Below, piece after piece: positions 24,593 through 39,000 of a stretch of 64,000 bases of DNA (positions within the stretch are counted from its first letter, which is position 1; every line of letters starts with the position of its first letter). This DNA is from Streptomyces cyaneochromogenes. Lineage in GTDB: Bacteria > Actinomycetota > Actinomycetes > Streptomycetales > Streptomycetaceae. The notes below the pieces were generated by a model. The model worked only from the letters and a program-made list of their open reading frames with translations. It ran no database searches and was not told the origin of the DNA. The translations under genes and the position numbers were made by a program. The stretch spans positions 7,378,001 through 7,442,000 of the forward strand of contig NZ_CP034539.1 in assembly GCF_003963535.1 (NCBI RefSeq). Reading direction: 5' to 3'.

Positions 24593-26278
24593 TTGAGTCA
24601 TCCGCATCCTGAACTCGGCTCGCCCCCGCCGCTCCCCGAAGGCGGCCTGCGGGTCACCCCACTCGGCGGCCTCGGCGAAATCGGCCGAAACATGACGGTC
24701 TTCGAGTACGGCGGCCGCCTGCTGATCGTCGACTGCGGAGTGCTCTTCCCCGAGGAGGAGCAGCCCGGAATCGACCTGATCCTGCCGGACTTCTCGTCCA
24801 TCCGGGACCGCCTCGACGACATCGAGGGCATCGTCCTCACGCACGGCCACGAGGACCACATCGGCGGCGTCCCCTTCCTGCTCCGCGAGAAGCCGGACAT
24901 CCCGCTGATCGGCTCCAAGCTGACCCTCGCCCTCATCGAGGCCAAGCTCCAGGAGCACCGCATCCGCCCGTACACCCTCGAGGTGGCGGAGGGGAACCGC
25001 GAGCGCATCGGCCCCTTCGACTGCGAGTTCGTCGCGGTCAACCACTCCATCCCGGACGCCCTGGCGGTCGCCATCCGCACGCCGGCCGGCATGGTGGTCC
25101 ACACGGGCGACTTCAAGATGGACCAGCTCCCGCTGGACAACCGCCTGACCGACCTGCACGCGTTCGCGCGGCTGAGCGAGGAAGGCATCGACCTCCTCCT
25201 CTCCGACTCCACGAACGCGGAGGTCCCGGGGTTCGTTCCGCCCGAGCGCGACATCTCCAACGTCCTGCGCCAGGTCTTCGCGGGCGCCCGCAAGCGGATC
25301 ATCGTGGCCAGCTTCGCCAGCCACATCCACCGCATCCAGCAGATCCTCGACGCGGCCCACGAGTACGGCCGCCGGGTCGCCTTCGTCGGGCGCTCGATGG
25401 TCCGCAACATGGGCATCGCGCGGGACCTGGGCTACCTGAAGGTCCCGCCGGGCCTGGTCGTGGACGTCAAGACACTGGACGACCTCCCGGACAGCGAGGT
25501 GGTCCTGGTCTGCACGGGTTCGCAGGGCGAACCGATGGCAGCCCTGTCAAGGATGGCCAACCGCGACCACCAGATCCGTATCGTCCACGGCGACACGGTG
25601 ATCCTGGCGTCGTCCCTCATCCCCGGCAACGAGAACGCGGTCTACCGCGTCATCAACGGCCTGACCCGCTGGGGCGCGAACGTCGTACACAAGGGCAACG
25701 CGAAGGTCCACGTCTCAGGCCACGCGTCAGCGGGCGAGCTGCTGTACTTCTACAACATCTGCCGCCCGAAGAACCTGATGCCGGTGCACGGCGAATGGCG
25801 CCACCTGCGCGCCAACGCAGAACTGGGCGCCCTGACCGGCGTCCCGCACGACCGCATCGTCATCGCCGAGGACGGCGTCGCCGTCGACCTCATCGAGGGC
25901 AAGGCCAAGATCTCCGGCAAGGTCCAGGCGGGATACGTGTACGTCGACGGCCTCTCGGTCGGCGACGTCGGCGAGCCGGCCCTGAAGGACCGCAAGATCC
26001 TCGGCGACGAGGGCATCATCTCGGTCTTCGTGGTGGTGGACTCCTCCACCGGCAAGATCACGGGTGGCCCGCACATCCAGGCCCGTGGCTCCGGCATCGA
26101 GGACTCCGCCTTCGGGGACGTCGTCCCGAGGATCACGGAGGTGCTGGAGCGGTCGGCCCAGGACGGCGTGGTCGAACCCCACCAGCTCCAGCAGCTGGTA
26201 CGCCGGACCCTGGGCAAGTGGGTCTCGGACACCTACCGCCGCAGGCCGATGATCCTGCCTGTGGTGGTGGAGGTCTGA
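24593..26278 (+). CDS. rnj: Ribonuclease J
   Basis: A 561-residue enzyme from a TTG start at 24593 (GAGGAG ahead; LSHPHPELG begins the protein, and this gives the usual Streptomyces length). A metallo-beta-lactamase/beta-CASP nuclease with 5'-3' exo- and endonuclease activity on RNA. Motif 2 is THGHEDHIGG (His84, His86, Asp88, His89); VVHTGDFKMD and DSTNAE complete the metal site; beta-CASP motifs (CTGSQGEP, HVSGHAS, PVHGEW) and a C-terminal RNase J domain follow. It stands directly before the rRNA operon, with a strong hairpin between. Confidence 0.97.
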   Translation: MSHPHPELGSPPPLPEGGLRVTPLGGLGEIGRNMTVFEYGGRLLIVDCGVLFPEEEQPGIDLILPDFSSIRDRLDDIEGIVLTHGHEDHIGGVPFLLREKPDIPLIGSKLTLALIEAKLQEHRIRPYTLEVAEGNRERIGPFDCEFVAVNHSIPDALAVAIRTPAGMVVHTGDFKMDQLPLDNRLTDLHAFARLSEEGIDLLLSDSTNAEVPGFVPPERDISNVLRQVFAGARKRIIVASFASHIHRIQQILDAAHEYGRRVAFVGRSMVRNMGIARDLGYLKVPPGLVVDVKTLDDLPDSEVVLVCTGSQGEPMAALSRMANRDHQIRIVHGDTVILASSLIPGNENAVYRVINGLTRWGANVVHKGNAKVHVSGHASAGELLYFYNICRPKNLMPVHGEWRHLRANAELGALTGVPHDRIVIAEDGVAVDLIEGKAKISGKVQAGYVYVDGLSVGDVGEPALKDRKILGDEGIISVFVVVDSSTGKITGGPHIQARGSGIEDSAFGDVVPRITEVLERSAQDGVVEPHQLQQLVRRTLGKWVSDTYRRRPMILPVVVEV

Positions 26279-26309
26279 CGGTCCGTCGGACGCTCGACCA
26301 CGTGAACCC

Positions 26310-26349
26310 GGAGCGGGGCGCCTCGATTTGCATCGAGGCGCCCCGCTCC
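26310..26349. terminator. rnj terminator
   Basis: GGAGCGGGGCGCCTCGAT and its exact complement form an 18-bp perfect stem with loop TTGC, 31 bp after the rnj stop. It isolates rnj from the rRNA promoters. Confidence 0.9.
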
Positions 26350-26784
26350 AGTACGTTTACGGCTCCGCCTGAACGGGAACCCGGCAGCTTCGTGCGCCGG
26401 AACCAGCTCCCGCAGGGGGCGGGAATTCCGACTCAGAATCTCTGATAAAGTCGGAACCGCCGGAAAGGGAAACGCGAGAGCGGAAACCTGGAAAGCACCG
26501 AGGAAATCGGATCGAGAAAAGATCTGATAGAGTCGGAAACGCAAGACCGAAGGGAAGCGCCCGGAGGAAAGCCCGAGAGGGTGAGTACAAAGGAAGCGTC
26601 CGTTCCTTGAGAACTCAACAGCGTGCCAAAAATCAACGCCAGATATGTTGATACCCCGTCTCCGGCCATCACGGTCGGGACGAGGTTCCTTTGAAAAAAC
26701 ACAGCGAGGACGCTGTGAACGGTCGGGCCTATTCCGCTCGACTGTTCCGCTCTCGTGATGTGTCGTCCCGATTACGGGAAAACA
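26350..26784 (+). promoter_or_regulatory. rRNA operon promoter and leader region
   Basis: About 435 bp without a gene. Two copies of a promoter-like element, TCTGATARAGTCGGAA, occur 82 bp apart. Their -10-like hexamers are TAAAGT (26446-26451) and TAGAGT (26528-26533). This form is typical of Streptomyces rRNA promoters, which are multiple. Further down, CTTGAGAACTCAACAGCG (near 26607) and GTTCCTTTGAAAAAACA (near 26683) resemble boxA/antitermination and processing sequences. The first string shares TTGAGAACT with the spacer before 23S. Confidence 0.65.
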
Positions 26785-26785
26785 T

Positions 26786-31750
<4,965 letters not shown>

Positions 31751-31842
31751 CAGTTGCTCGCGTCCACTGTGTTGGTTCTGAAACCACGAACGGCCCCACG
31801 TTCCCATGGAGCGTGGTGCGGCATGTTTGACAGTTTCATAGT

Positions 31843-31961
31843 GTTTCGGTGGTTATAGCGTGAGGGAAACGCCCGGTTACATTCCGAACCCGGAAGCTAA
31901 GCCTTACAGCGCCGATGGTACTGCAGGGGGGACCCTGTGGGAGAGTAGGACGCCGCCGAAC
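31843..31961 (+). rRNA. rrf: 5S ribosomal RNA
   Basis: About 119 nt. The terminal stem TTCGGTGG (31845-31852) pairs with CCGCCGAA (31953-31960). The conserved GTTACATTCCGAACCCGGAA and GGAGAGTAGGACGCCG segments are present. Last gene of the rRNA operon. Confidence 0.95.
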
Positions 31962-31971
31962 TCCTTTTATC

Positions 31972-32013
31972 GGGTTGGACCCGGAACTTCGGTTCCGGGT
32001 CCAACCCTTTTTT
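31972..32013 (+). terminator. rRNA operon intrinsic terminator
   Basis: GGGTTGGACCCGGAAC, loop TTCG, GTTCCGGGTCCAACCC, then six T: a perfect 16-bp stem with an ultrastable tetraloop and a U-tract, directly after 5S. Confidence 0.97.
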
Positions 32014-32059
32014 GTTGTGCGTCACCTGAAGTTCACGTTCCGCAACCAACATCCCCCAC

Positions 32060-32737
32060 ATGGGTACTGCTGCAATGCTCAGGGCTGCCGGCGTCGGTGT
32101 CGGTGATGAGGTTGTCGTACCGGCCTTCGGGAACGTCGAAGTCGCCGAGGCCGTGGTCCTGGCCGGGGCACTGCCGGTGTTCGCCGACATAGACCGGGTG
32201 ACCTACTGCGTGGACGCTGTCGCCGTCGAGGCGGCCGTCACCCCGCGGACGGCGGCGGTTGTCGCCGTACACCGCTTCGGTCGGTCTGCCGACATCGCGC
32301 GGTTGCACGAGATCGGGCAGCGGCATGGGTTGCTGGTGCTGGAGCAGGGCGAGTCGGAGGCTCCGTACGACGAGATTGCTCAGCGGCGGCAGCGGGCGTC
32401 GTATCTGGATGCGAAGTTGAAGGGCGTGCTCACGCCCGATGGCGGTGATGGGCACACCTATCAGCAGTACGTCGTGCGCGTCCCGGGGAACGGGCGGCCG
32501 GATCGCGACGCTTTCGCTCGGGCCGTTCGGGCCAGGGGGGTTGAGTGTCGGGTGCCGGTGAAGACGCCCGTGCATCGGCTGCCGGAATTCCGGCGGTGTG
32601 TGTCCCTGCCGGAGACCGAGCGGGCAGCTGATGAAACGTTGGCTCTTCCTGTTGACGCCTCTCTGACCAAGAGGGAGATGCAGCGGATCGTGTCTGCCTG
32701 CAACGCGCTCGGAGGACTGCTCCAGCCTGCCTTCTGA
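32060..32737 (+). CDS. Reduced DegT/DnrJ/EryC1/StrS aminotransferase-like protein (probably non-catalytic)
   Basis: A 225-residue frame from ATG 32060. It is clearly related to sugar aminotransferases: GTAAMLRAAGVGVGDEVVVPAF, AVVLAGALPVFADID, VTPRTAAVVAVHRFGRSADI, and a C-terminal YVVRVPGNGRPDRDAFARAV...VPVKTPVHRLPEF. About 60 N-terminal residues are missing, because the frame starts inside the GTAA motif. Roughly 110 central residues, including the PLP lysine loop, are also absent. The cofactor Asp motif reads EQGESE instead of the usual EDxAQ. The reading frame is nevertheless clean, so this may be a kept non-enzymatic homolog and not fresh debris. It lies between the rRNA terminator and tRNA-Thr. 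An upstream GTG at 32017 is in a different frame and does not extend it. Confidence 0.6.
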   Translation: MGTAAMLRAAGVGVGDEVVVPAFGNVEVAEAVVLAGALPVFADIDRVTYCVDAVAVEAAVTPRTAAVVAVHRFGRSADIARLHEIGQRHGLLVLEQGESEAPYDEIAQRRQRASYLDAKLKGVLTPDGGDGHTYQQYVVRVPGNGRPDRDAFARAVRARGVECRVPVKTPVHRLPEFRRCVSLPETERAADETLALPVDASLTKREMQRIVSACNALGGLLQPAF

Positions 32738-32744
32738 GCGGGTT

Positions 32745-32773
32745 TTGGAGCACGGGTGTGTTCGGGGTATGAT
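32745..32773 (+). promoter_or_regulatory. Promoter for tRNA-Thr
   Basis: TTGGAG (32745-32750), a 17-bp spacer and TATGAT (32768-32773) give a good housekeeping-sigma promoter about 42 bp before the tRNA 5' end. Confidence 0.65.
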
Positions 32774-32814
32774 CTATTCCGTTGCCGCGAGGGAAACTTC
32801 GCAAAAGGTAGCAA

Positions 32815-32890
32815 GCCCCTATAGCTCAGTCGGCAGAGCGTCTCCATGGTAAGGAGAAGGTCAACGGTTCGATTCCGTTTGGGGGCTCCA
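32815..32890 (+). tRNA. tRNA-Thr (anticodon GGT)
   Basis: A 76-nt cloverleaf with encoded CCA. The acceptor stem GCCCCTA pairs with TGGGGGC. The anticodon stem TCTCC/GGAGA holds the loop ATGGTAA, with GGT at positions 34-36. The T arm is AACGG-TTCGATT-CCGTT. It reads ACC and ACT codons. Confidence 0.97.
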
Positions 32891-32898
32891 GACAGAAA

Positions 32899-32927
32899 GG
32901 CCCCGCCCATTTGGGCGGGGCCTTTTT
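32899..32927. terminator. Terminator after tRNA-Thr
   Basis: GGCCCCGCCC, loop ATTT, GGGCGGGGCC, then TTTTT. It can also serve the convergent osaC gene, whose stop lies 25 bp further on. Confidence 0.93.
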
Positions 32928-32951
32928 CATGCCCTTCTGTCAGTTCCTTCC

Positions 32952-35702
32952 TCAGTCCTTGTGGATGCCTGGCACGCGCATTGCGAGGATGGCCATGTCG
33001 TCGGACGGGGCGTCCGAGGCGAAGCGTTCGACCGCGCGCATGATGCGGGCCGCCACCGCGCCGGCCGTCAGGCCCGTGCAGGTGGTGAGGACGTCGGTGA
33101 GGCCGTCGTCGCCCAGCATGCGGGTGCCTTCGCGGCGTTCGGTGACACCGTCGGTGACGCACAGGAGGACGTCGCCGGGGTCGAGGGTGACCGTCTGCTC
33201 GTACAGCTCGAGGTCCTCCATGACGCCGAGGAGCGGCTGGGGTTCGGCGGCCGGTTCGACCGTGCCGTCCTGGCGCAGGCGGAGGGGGAGGGGGTGGCCG
33301 GCGCAGACCACCTTCAGTTCCGCGCTGCCGTCCTCCTGCGGCCGCAACTCGCCGTAGAGGAGCGTCAGGAAGCGGCTGCGGGCGCCCTCGTCGAGGATCG
33401 CGGAGTTCAGGCGCTCCAGTACCGCCGGGCCGCTCAGGCCCTCGCGGGCCAGGAGCCGGAGGGCGTGCCGGGCCAGGCCCGTGACCGCAGCCGCGTTCGG
33501 GCCCGTACCGCAGACGTCGCCGATGGCGAAGCCGTAGGCGCCGTCGCTGATCGGGAAGAGGTCGTAGAAGTCGCCGCCGACCTCGTTGCCCTCGCCGGCC
33601 GCGCGGTAGATGACCTCGACCTCGACGCCGTCGATCTCGGGGAGCTCGGGCGGCAGGAGGCTGCGCTGGAGGGACTGGCTGATGGCCGTGCGCTCGGAGT
33701 AGAGGCGGGCGTTGTCCAGGGCCAGGGCGGCTCGGCGGCTCAAGTCCTCGGCCAGTTCCAGGATTTCCTGGCGGAAGTGTTCGTCCGTCGGCTTGCCCAG
33801 CGTCAACATGCCGATGACGCGGTTGCGGGCCACCAGCGGCAGAACGACCGTCTCGCCGCCCACCGCGGACGCGGTGGCGAGGGTGGGGCCGATGCCCGCG
33901 CTGATGCGGCCGATGGGCTGGCCCAGGCCCAGGCTTCGCATGGAGGTGCGCAGGGCCGCCTGGTGGGCCGACTGGGCGGGGGCCGACCAGACGCGGGCGC
34001 CGGGGGTGGGGACCGGGTCCGGCGGGGGGATCTTCGAGAGCAACGACTTGATGCCGTCGATGAGTTCCTCGTCCTCGTGCAGGACGTACGACAGATACGG
34101 TTCCGAGGCCTGGTCGGCGATCGTGTAGACCGCGCACCAGGTGGCCAGAGTCGGGACCGTCATCTGGGCCATCAGGGCCAGGGTCTGGTCGCGGTCCAGG
34201 GTGCCGGCGAGCAGGTCGGAGGCCTCGACGAGGAAGCTGAGGGAGCCTCGGCGCAGGCGTTCGAGTTCGCCGAGGCGGGCCGACTCCACCGCCAGCGCGA
34301 TGCGGTCGGCGGCGAACTGGAGGCGCAGGGCCTCCTCGTTGGAGTATCTGTTGGGCGCTTCGGCGGCGACGCCGAGGGAGCCGGTGAGGCGGCCCTCGAC
34401 CTTCAGCGGGACCGTGACGACCGAGCGCATGCCGGTGCCGCTCAGCAGGGGTACGGCGCCGGGGACCATCGTGAGGTCCTCGTGGACCGACGGCATGCGG
34501 GCCGAGCCGTAGCGGCCGGGTCCCGCTTCCACGGGCACGCGCGCGAAGCGCTGGCGTGCGGAGGGCAGGCCGGTCGAGGCGCGGACCTCCAGCTCCGTTT
34601 CGTCGTCGGTCGCCAGCAGCAGGAACGCGGAGTCGCCGTCGAGCATGTCGCGGGCGCGCTCCACCGTGCGCTGGAGGAGGCCGTCGAGGTCGTCCGGGGC
34701 GGGGGAGCCGATGAACACCTCGAAGGGGTCGGTGCTCTGGGCCTCGCCGGTCGCGGCGGCGTCGGAGGACGGGACGCGCAACGGGGTCTGCAGGACGGCG
34801 CGTTCGTGGTCGCGGACCAGGAGGCAGACCGTGGACGGTTCGCCGCCGGTGTCGCGGACGCGGAGGTGGGAGGCGTACACCGGTGTGACGCGGCCGTTGG
34901 CGCCCCTTATGCCGTAGCTGCCCTCCCAGCGGGAGAGTTGGAGCGCCTCCGCGATGCCGGTGCTGGTGCCCGGTGTGTGCGGCCAGGCCGCGAGGTCGGT
35001 GAGGGGCTTGCCGATGACCTGCTCGGCCGCATAGCCGAAGAGATCCTCCGCGTCCTCGTTCCAGGACGCGATGGCGCCCGTACGGTCGATCTGGACCACG
35101 GCGACGCGGACGCGGCCGTCGGCGAGCGGGAGGAGGTCGGAGGGCAGGGACGGGCCCGCGGCGCGGGTGCCCACCGGGCGCTCGGGGAGATCGAGTTGGA
35201 ACCAGACCTGCTTGTGGGTCGGCGTGTACTCGACACCCCAGCGGCCGGCCAGAGCGGCGCAGAGCTGGAGGCCGCGGCCGCCCTCGCGGTCGGGGCTGCC
35301 CATGTTGACGGGCGAGCCCTGGAGGGGGATCTCGCGTTCCGGATACCGGTCGGCCACCTCGATCCGTACACCGTCGTCACTGCGCAGACACAGGACGTCC
35401 GCTGACGTGCCCGCGTGCACGACGGCGTTGGTCACCAGTTCACTGGTGAGGACTACGGCGTCGTCGACGATGTCGGCGAAGCCCCACCCCTGGAGGGTGT
35501 CGCGGACGAAGGAGCGGGCGCTCGCGACCGATCGCCCGACGGGATCGAAGCTGGCTGCCGCGCGCGCGGTGATCACAGAACTCCTCGTCCGGTTGTCGAC
35601 GTGCAGGACCCCGTGGCCGACCGGGTCGCGCCGCTGGTGCGGCATCTGCGCGCCCGTCGGCCGGTCCGGGGATGGTCCCCCCGGGATCAGTCCGGTGGTC
35701 AT
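32952..35702 (-). CDS. osaC: OsaC-type multidomain regulator: RsbW-like kinase, PAS, GAF and PP2C phosphatase domains
   Basis: Start chosen at ATG 35702 (MTTGLIPGG), preceded by GGAGGGGC, giving 916 residues; the frame is open to ATG 35786. Order of domains: an RsbW/SpoIIAB-like ATPase with VLTSELVTNAVVHAGT and GGRGLQLC (about 60-160); a PAS domain with FGYAAEQVIGKPLTDLA (about 185-290); a GAF around 350-480; a second GAF around 500-660 (VVLPLVARNRVIGMLTLG); and a C-terminal SpoIIE/PP2C phosphatase with GNEVGGDFYDLF, IGDVCGTG and VTDGVTERR metal-site motifs. It is divergent from osaA. In S. coelicolor OsaC is tied to osmoadaptation and control of SigB-type stress sigma factors; I assign the name by domains and by the osaAB neighbour. 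Confidence 0.9.
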   Translation of the reverse strand: MTTGLIPGGPSPDRPTGAQMPHQRRDPVGHGVLHVDNRTRSSVITARAAASFDPVGRSVASARSFVRDTLQGWGFADIVDDAVVLTSELVTNAVVHAGTSADVLCLRSDDGVRIEVADRYPEREIPLQGSPVNMGSPDREGGRGLQLCAALAGRWGVEYTPTHKQVWFQLDLPERPVGTRAAGPSLPSDLLPLADGRVRVAVVQIDRTGAIASWNEDAEDLFGYAAEQVIGKPLTDLAAWPHTPGTSTGIAEALQLSRWEGSYGIRGANGRVTPVYASHLRVRDTGGEPSTVCLLVRDHERAVLQTPLRVPSSDAAATGEAQSTDPFEVFIGSPAPDDLDGLLQRTVERARDMLDGDSAFLLLATDDETELEVRASTGLPSARQRFARVPVEAGPGRYGSARMPSVHEDLTMVPGAVPLLSGTGMRSVVTVPLKVEGRLTGSLGVAAEAPNRYSNEEALRLQFAADRIALAVESARLGELERLRRGSLSFLVEASDLLAGTLDRDQTLALMAQMTVPTLATWCAVYTIADQASEPYLSYVLHEDEELIDGIKSLLSKIPPPDPVPTPGARVWSAPAQSAHQAALRTSMRSLGLGQPIGRISAGIGPTLATASAVGGETVVLPLVARNRVIGMLTLGKPTDEHFRQEILELAEDLSRRAALALDNARLYSERTAISQSLQRSLLPPELPEIDGVEVEVIYRAAGEGNEVGGDFYDLFPISDGAYGFAIGDVCGTGPNAAAVTGLARHALRLLAREGLSGPAVLERLNSAILDEGARSRFLTLLYGELRPQEDGSAELKVVCAGHPLPLRLRQDGTVEPAAEPQPLLGVMEDLELYEQTVTLDPGDVLLCVTDGVTERREGTRMLGDDGLTDVLTTCTGLTAGAVAARIMRAVERFASDAPSDDMAILAMRVPGIHKD

Positions 35703-36007
35703 GTCCGGCTGCCCCTCCGATACCCGCTCGTACTCCTCCTGCCACCGCCCAGGCCGGACGGGACCGGCGCGGCTGGACAGCCGCATGCAAGGTTACTTAC
35801 CTTCGCCGTCCATGCGGATGCCGGTCTGCAGTGTTTCCGTCCGGAGGGTGTGCGGACGATGTGCGAAGCTGCCGAACTGTTATGGCCGGGTTCAGCCGGG
35901 GTGAAACACTGGGCAAGCTTCTTGTGAAGGTCCGGGCAGGCTGAGTGTCATTCGCGTACCGCGGGCAGCAGCACGTGGTGTGGCCTGGTATATCCGGCAG
36001 GAATACC

Positions 36008-36060
36008 CAGCAGTAACGGGTACGCGCAGCAGTAGAAGCCGAGCACAGCAGTAACGGTCG
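36008..36060 (+). repeat. Three 19-bp-spaced CAGCAGTA direct repeats upstream of osaA
   Basis: CAGCAGTA starts at 36008, 36027 and 36046, exactly 19 bp apart. The first and third copies extend to CAGCAGTAACGG. The array ends 21 bp before the osaA GTG and overlaps where an untranslated leader or promoter would be. Spacing near two helical turns suggests protein binding on one face of the DNA. Confidence 0.6.
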
Positions 36061-36080
36061 ACCCCTGCGGGAGGGACACA

Positions 36081-39000
36081 GTGGAGTCTGGCGCAGCGAC
36101 GCGGGGCACTAAGACGCGCGCGAAAGGCGGACAGTCCCTGAAGAACGAGCGCAAATCGCGTGGCGGGACCACTGCCGTGGACACGGCCGCCCTGAACCGG
36201 CTGCTGGCGGCACTGGTGTCGATGCGGGACGGGAACTTCCGGAAGCGGCTCACGGTGTCCGGGGACGGCGTGATGTCGGAGATCGCCGCCGTCTTCAACG
36301 AGGTCGCGGACCGGAATCTCCAGCTGACGGGTGAGCTGGCGCGGGTGCGGCGCATGGTCGGGCGTGAGGGCAAGCTCACGGAACGGCTGGAGACGGGGGC
36401 CTGCGAGGGCTCCTGGGCGGCCGCCATCGACAACTCCAACGCCCTGGTCGACGACCTCGTACGGCCCGTCTCCGAGGTCGGCCGGGTGCTGTCCGCGGTG
36501 GCCGAGGGTGATCTGTCGCCGCGCATGGAGCTGCGGACACAGGCCCCGGACGGGACCGGGCATCCGCTGAGGGGTGAGTTCCTCAAGGTCGGGCGGACTG
36601 TGAACAACCTTGTCGATCAGCTGTCGACGTTCACCGACGAGGTCACGCGTGTGGCCAGCGAGGTGGGCACCGAGGGCAAGCTCGGCGGGCAGGCACGCGT
36701 GCGTGGCATGTCGGGTTCGTGGAAGGACCTCACGGACTCCGTCAACACGATGGCGTACCGGCTGACGGCCCAGGTGCGGGACATCGCGCTGGTGACCACG
36801 GCGGTCGCCAAGGGTGACTTGTCCCGGAAGGTCACGGTTCACGTGGCCGGCGAGATGCTGGAGCTCAAGAACACCGTCAACACGATGGTGGACCAGCTGT
36901 CTTCGTTCTCCTCCGAGGTGACGCGTGTCGCCCGTGAGGTGGGCACCGAGGGCGAGCTCGGCGGGCAGGCGCAGGTGCCGGGCGTGGCCGGTGTGTGGAA
37001 GGACCTCACCGATTCGGTGAACCTCATGGCCGGCAACCTGACCGCCCAGGTGCGCGGAATCGCCCAGGTGACCACCGCGGTCGCCAACGGTGACCTGTCG
37101 CAGAAGGTGACCGTCTCGGCACGCGGTGAGGTCGCTCAGCTCGCGGACACGATCAACCAGATGACCGAGACGCTGCGGATCTTCGCGGACGAGGTCACGC
37201 GTGTGGCCAACGAGGTCGGCGCCGAGGGGCGGCTGGGCGGTCAGGCGAATGTGCCGGGTGCGGCGGGTACGTGGAAGGACCTGACGGACTCCGTCAACAC
37301 CGTGTTCCGGAATCTGACCATTCAGGTGCGGGACATCGCGGCGGTGACGACGGCGGTGGCCAACGGTGACCTGTCGCAGAAGGTCACGGTCGACGTGGCC
37401 GGCGAGATGCTGGAGCTGAAGAACACCGTCAACGGCATGGTCGACCAGCTGTCGTCGTTCGGTGCCGAGGTCACGCGTGTCGCGCGGGAGGTCGGTGTCG
37501 AGGGTGAGCTCGGCGGGCAGGCACAGGTGCCGGGGGCCGCGGGCACGTGGAAGGACCTGACGGACTCCGTCAACACGGCGTTCCGGAACCTCACCGGACA
37601 GGTGAGGAACATCGCCCAGGTGACGACGGCGGTGGCCAACGGTGACCTGTCGCAGAAGGTCACCGTGGACGTCTCCGGCGAGATGCTCCAGCTGAAGAAC
37701 ACCGTGAACACGATGGTGGACCAGCTGTCGTCCTTCGCCGACCAGGTCACGCGGATGGCCCGGGACGTGGGTACGGAGGGTCGGCTGGGCGGTCAGGCGG
37801 TCGTACCGGGTGTGGCCGGTACGTGGAAGGAACTCACCGATTCCGTCAACGGAATGGCAGGAAACCTCACCGCTCAGGTGCGCAACATCGCGCAGGTCAC
37901 CACTGCGGTGGCCCGCGGTGACCTGTCCCAGAAGATCGACGTCGACGCGCGCGGCGAGATCCTGGAGCTGAAGAACACCATCAACACGATGGTCGACCAG
38001 CTCTCCGGCTTCGCCGACCAGGTGACGCGGGTGGCCCGTGAGGTGGGCACCGAGGGTCGCCTGGGCGGACAGGCGCAGGTGCCCGGCGTCGCCGGTGTGT
38101 GGCGGGACCTGACCGACTCCGTGAACGGAATGGCAGGAAACCTTACGGCCCAGGTGCGCAACATCGCGCAGGTCGCCACCGCGGTGGCCCGCGGTGACCT
38201 CTCGCAGAAGATCACCGTGGACGCGCGCGGCGAGATCCTGGAGCTCAAGAACACGCTGAACACGATGGTCGACCAGCTGTCGTCGTTCGCGGAGGAGGTC
38301 ACCAGGGTCGCCCGTGAGGTGGGTACGGAGGGCCAGCTCGGCGGTCAGGCCGAGGTGCAGGGCGTCTCCGGCACCTGGAAGGACCTCACCCAGTCCGTGA
38401 ACTTCATGGCGAACAACCTGACCATTCAGGTGCGCAACATCGCCGAGGTGACGACCGCGGTTGCCAAGGGCGATCTGTCCAAGAAGATCACCGTCGATGC
38501 CAAGGGCGAGATCCTCGAACTCGTCACCACGGTCAACACGATGGTGGACCAGCTGTCCAGCTTCGCGGAGCAGGTGACCCGGGTGGCCCGTGAGGTGGGC
38601 ACCGAGGGCATTCTGGGCGGCCAGGCGAACGTCCCGGGCGTCGTCGGCATCTGGAAGGACCTCAGCGACAACGTCAACCTGATGGCCAAGAACCTCACCA
38701 TGCAGGTGCGGAACATCTCCCAGGTCGCGAACGCGGTCGCCAACGGCGACCTCACGCGGACGGTGACGATCGAGGCACGCGGTGAGGTCGCCCAGCTCGC
38801 CGACACGTTCAACACCATGGTGAAGACGCTGAGTTCGTTCGCCGACCAGGTCACCAAGGTGGCCCGTGAGGTGGGCACGGACGGCATCCTCGGTGGTCAG
38901 GCGCATGTGCCGGGTGTGGCCGGTACGTGGAAGGACCTCACCGAGTCCGTGAACCAGATGGCGTCCAACCTGACCGGTCAGGTGCGGAACATCGCCATGG

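Noticed and set aside
31915..32106. GTG-started frame at 32017 reading LKFTFRNQHPP as a possible N-terminus for the aminotransferase-like gene
   Set aside because: It is in another frame from the homologous region and the rRNA terminator lies directly upstream. No single frameshift restores a family-like N-terminus.
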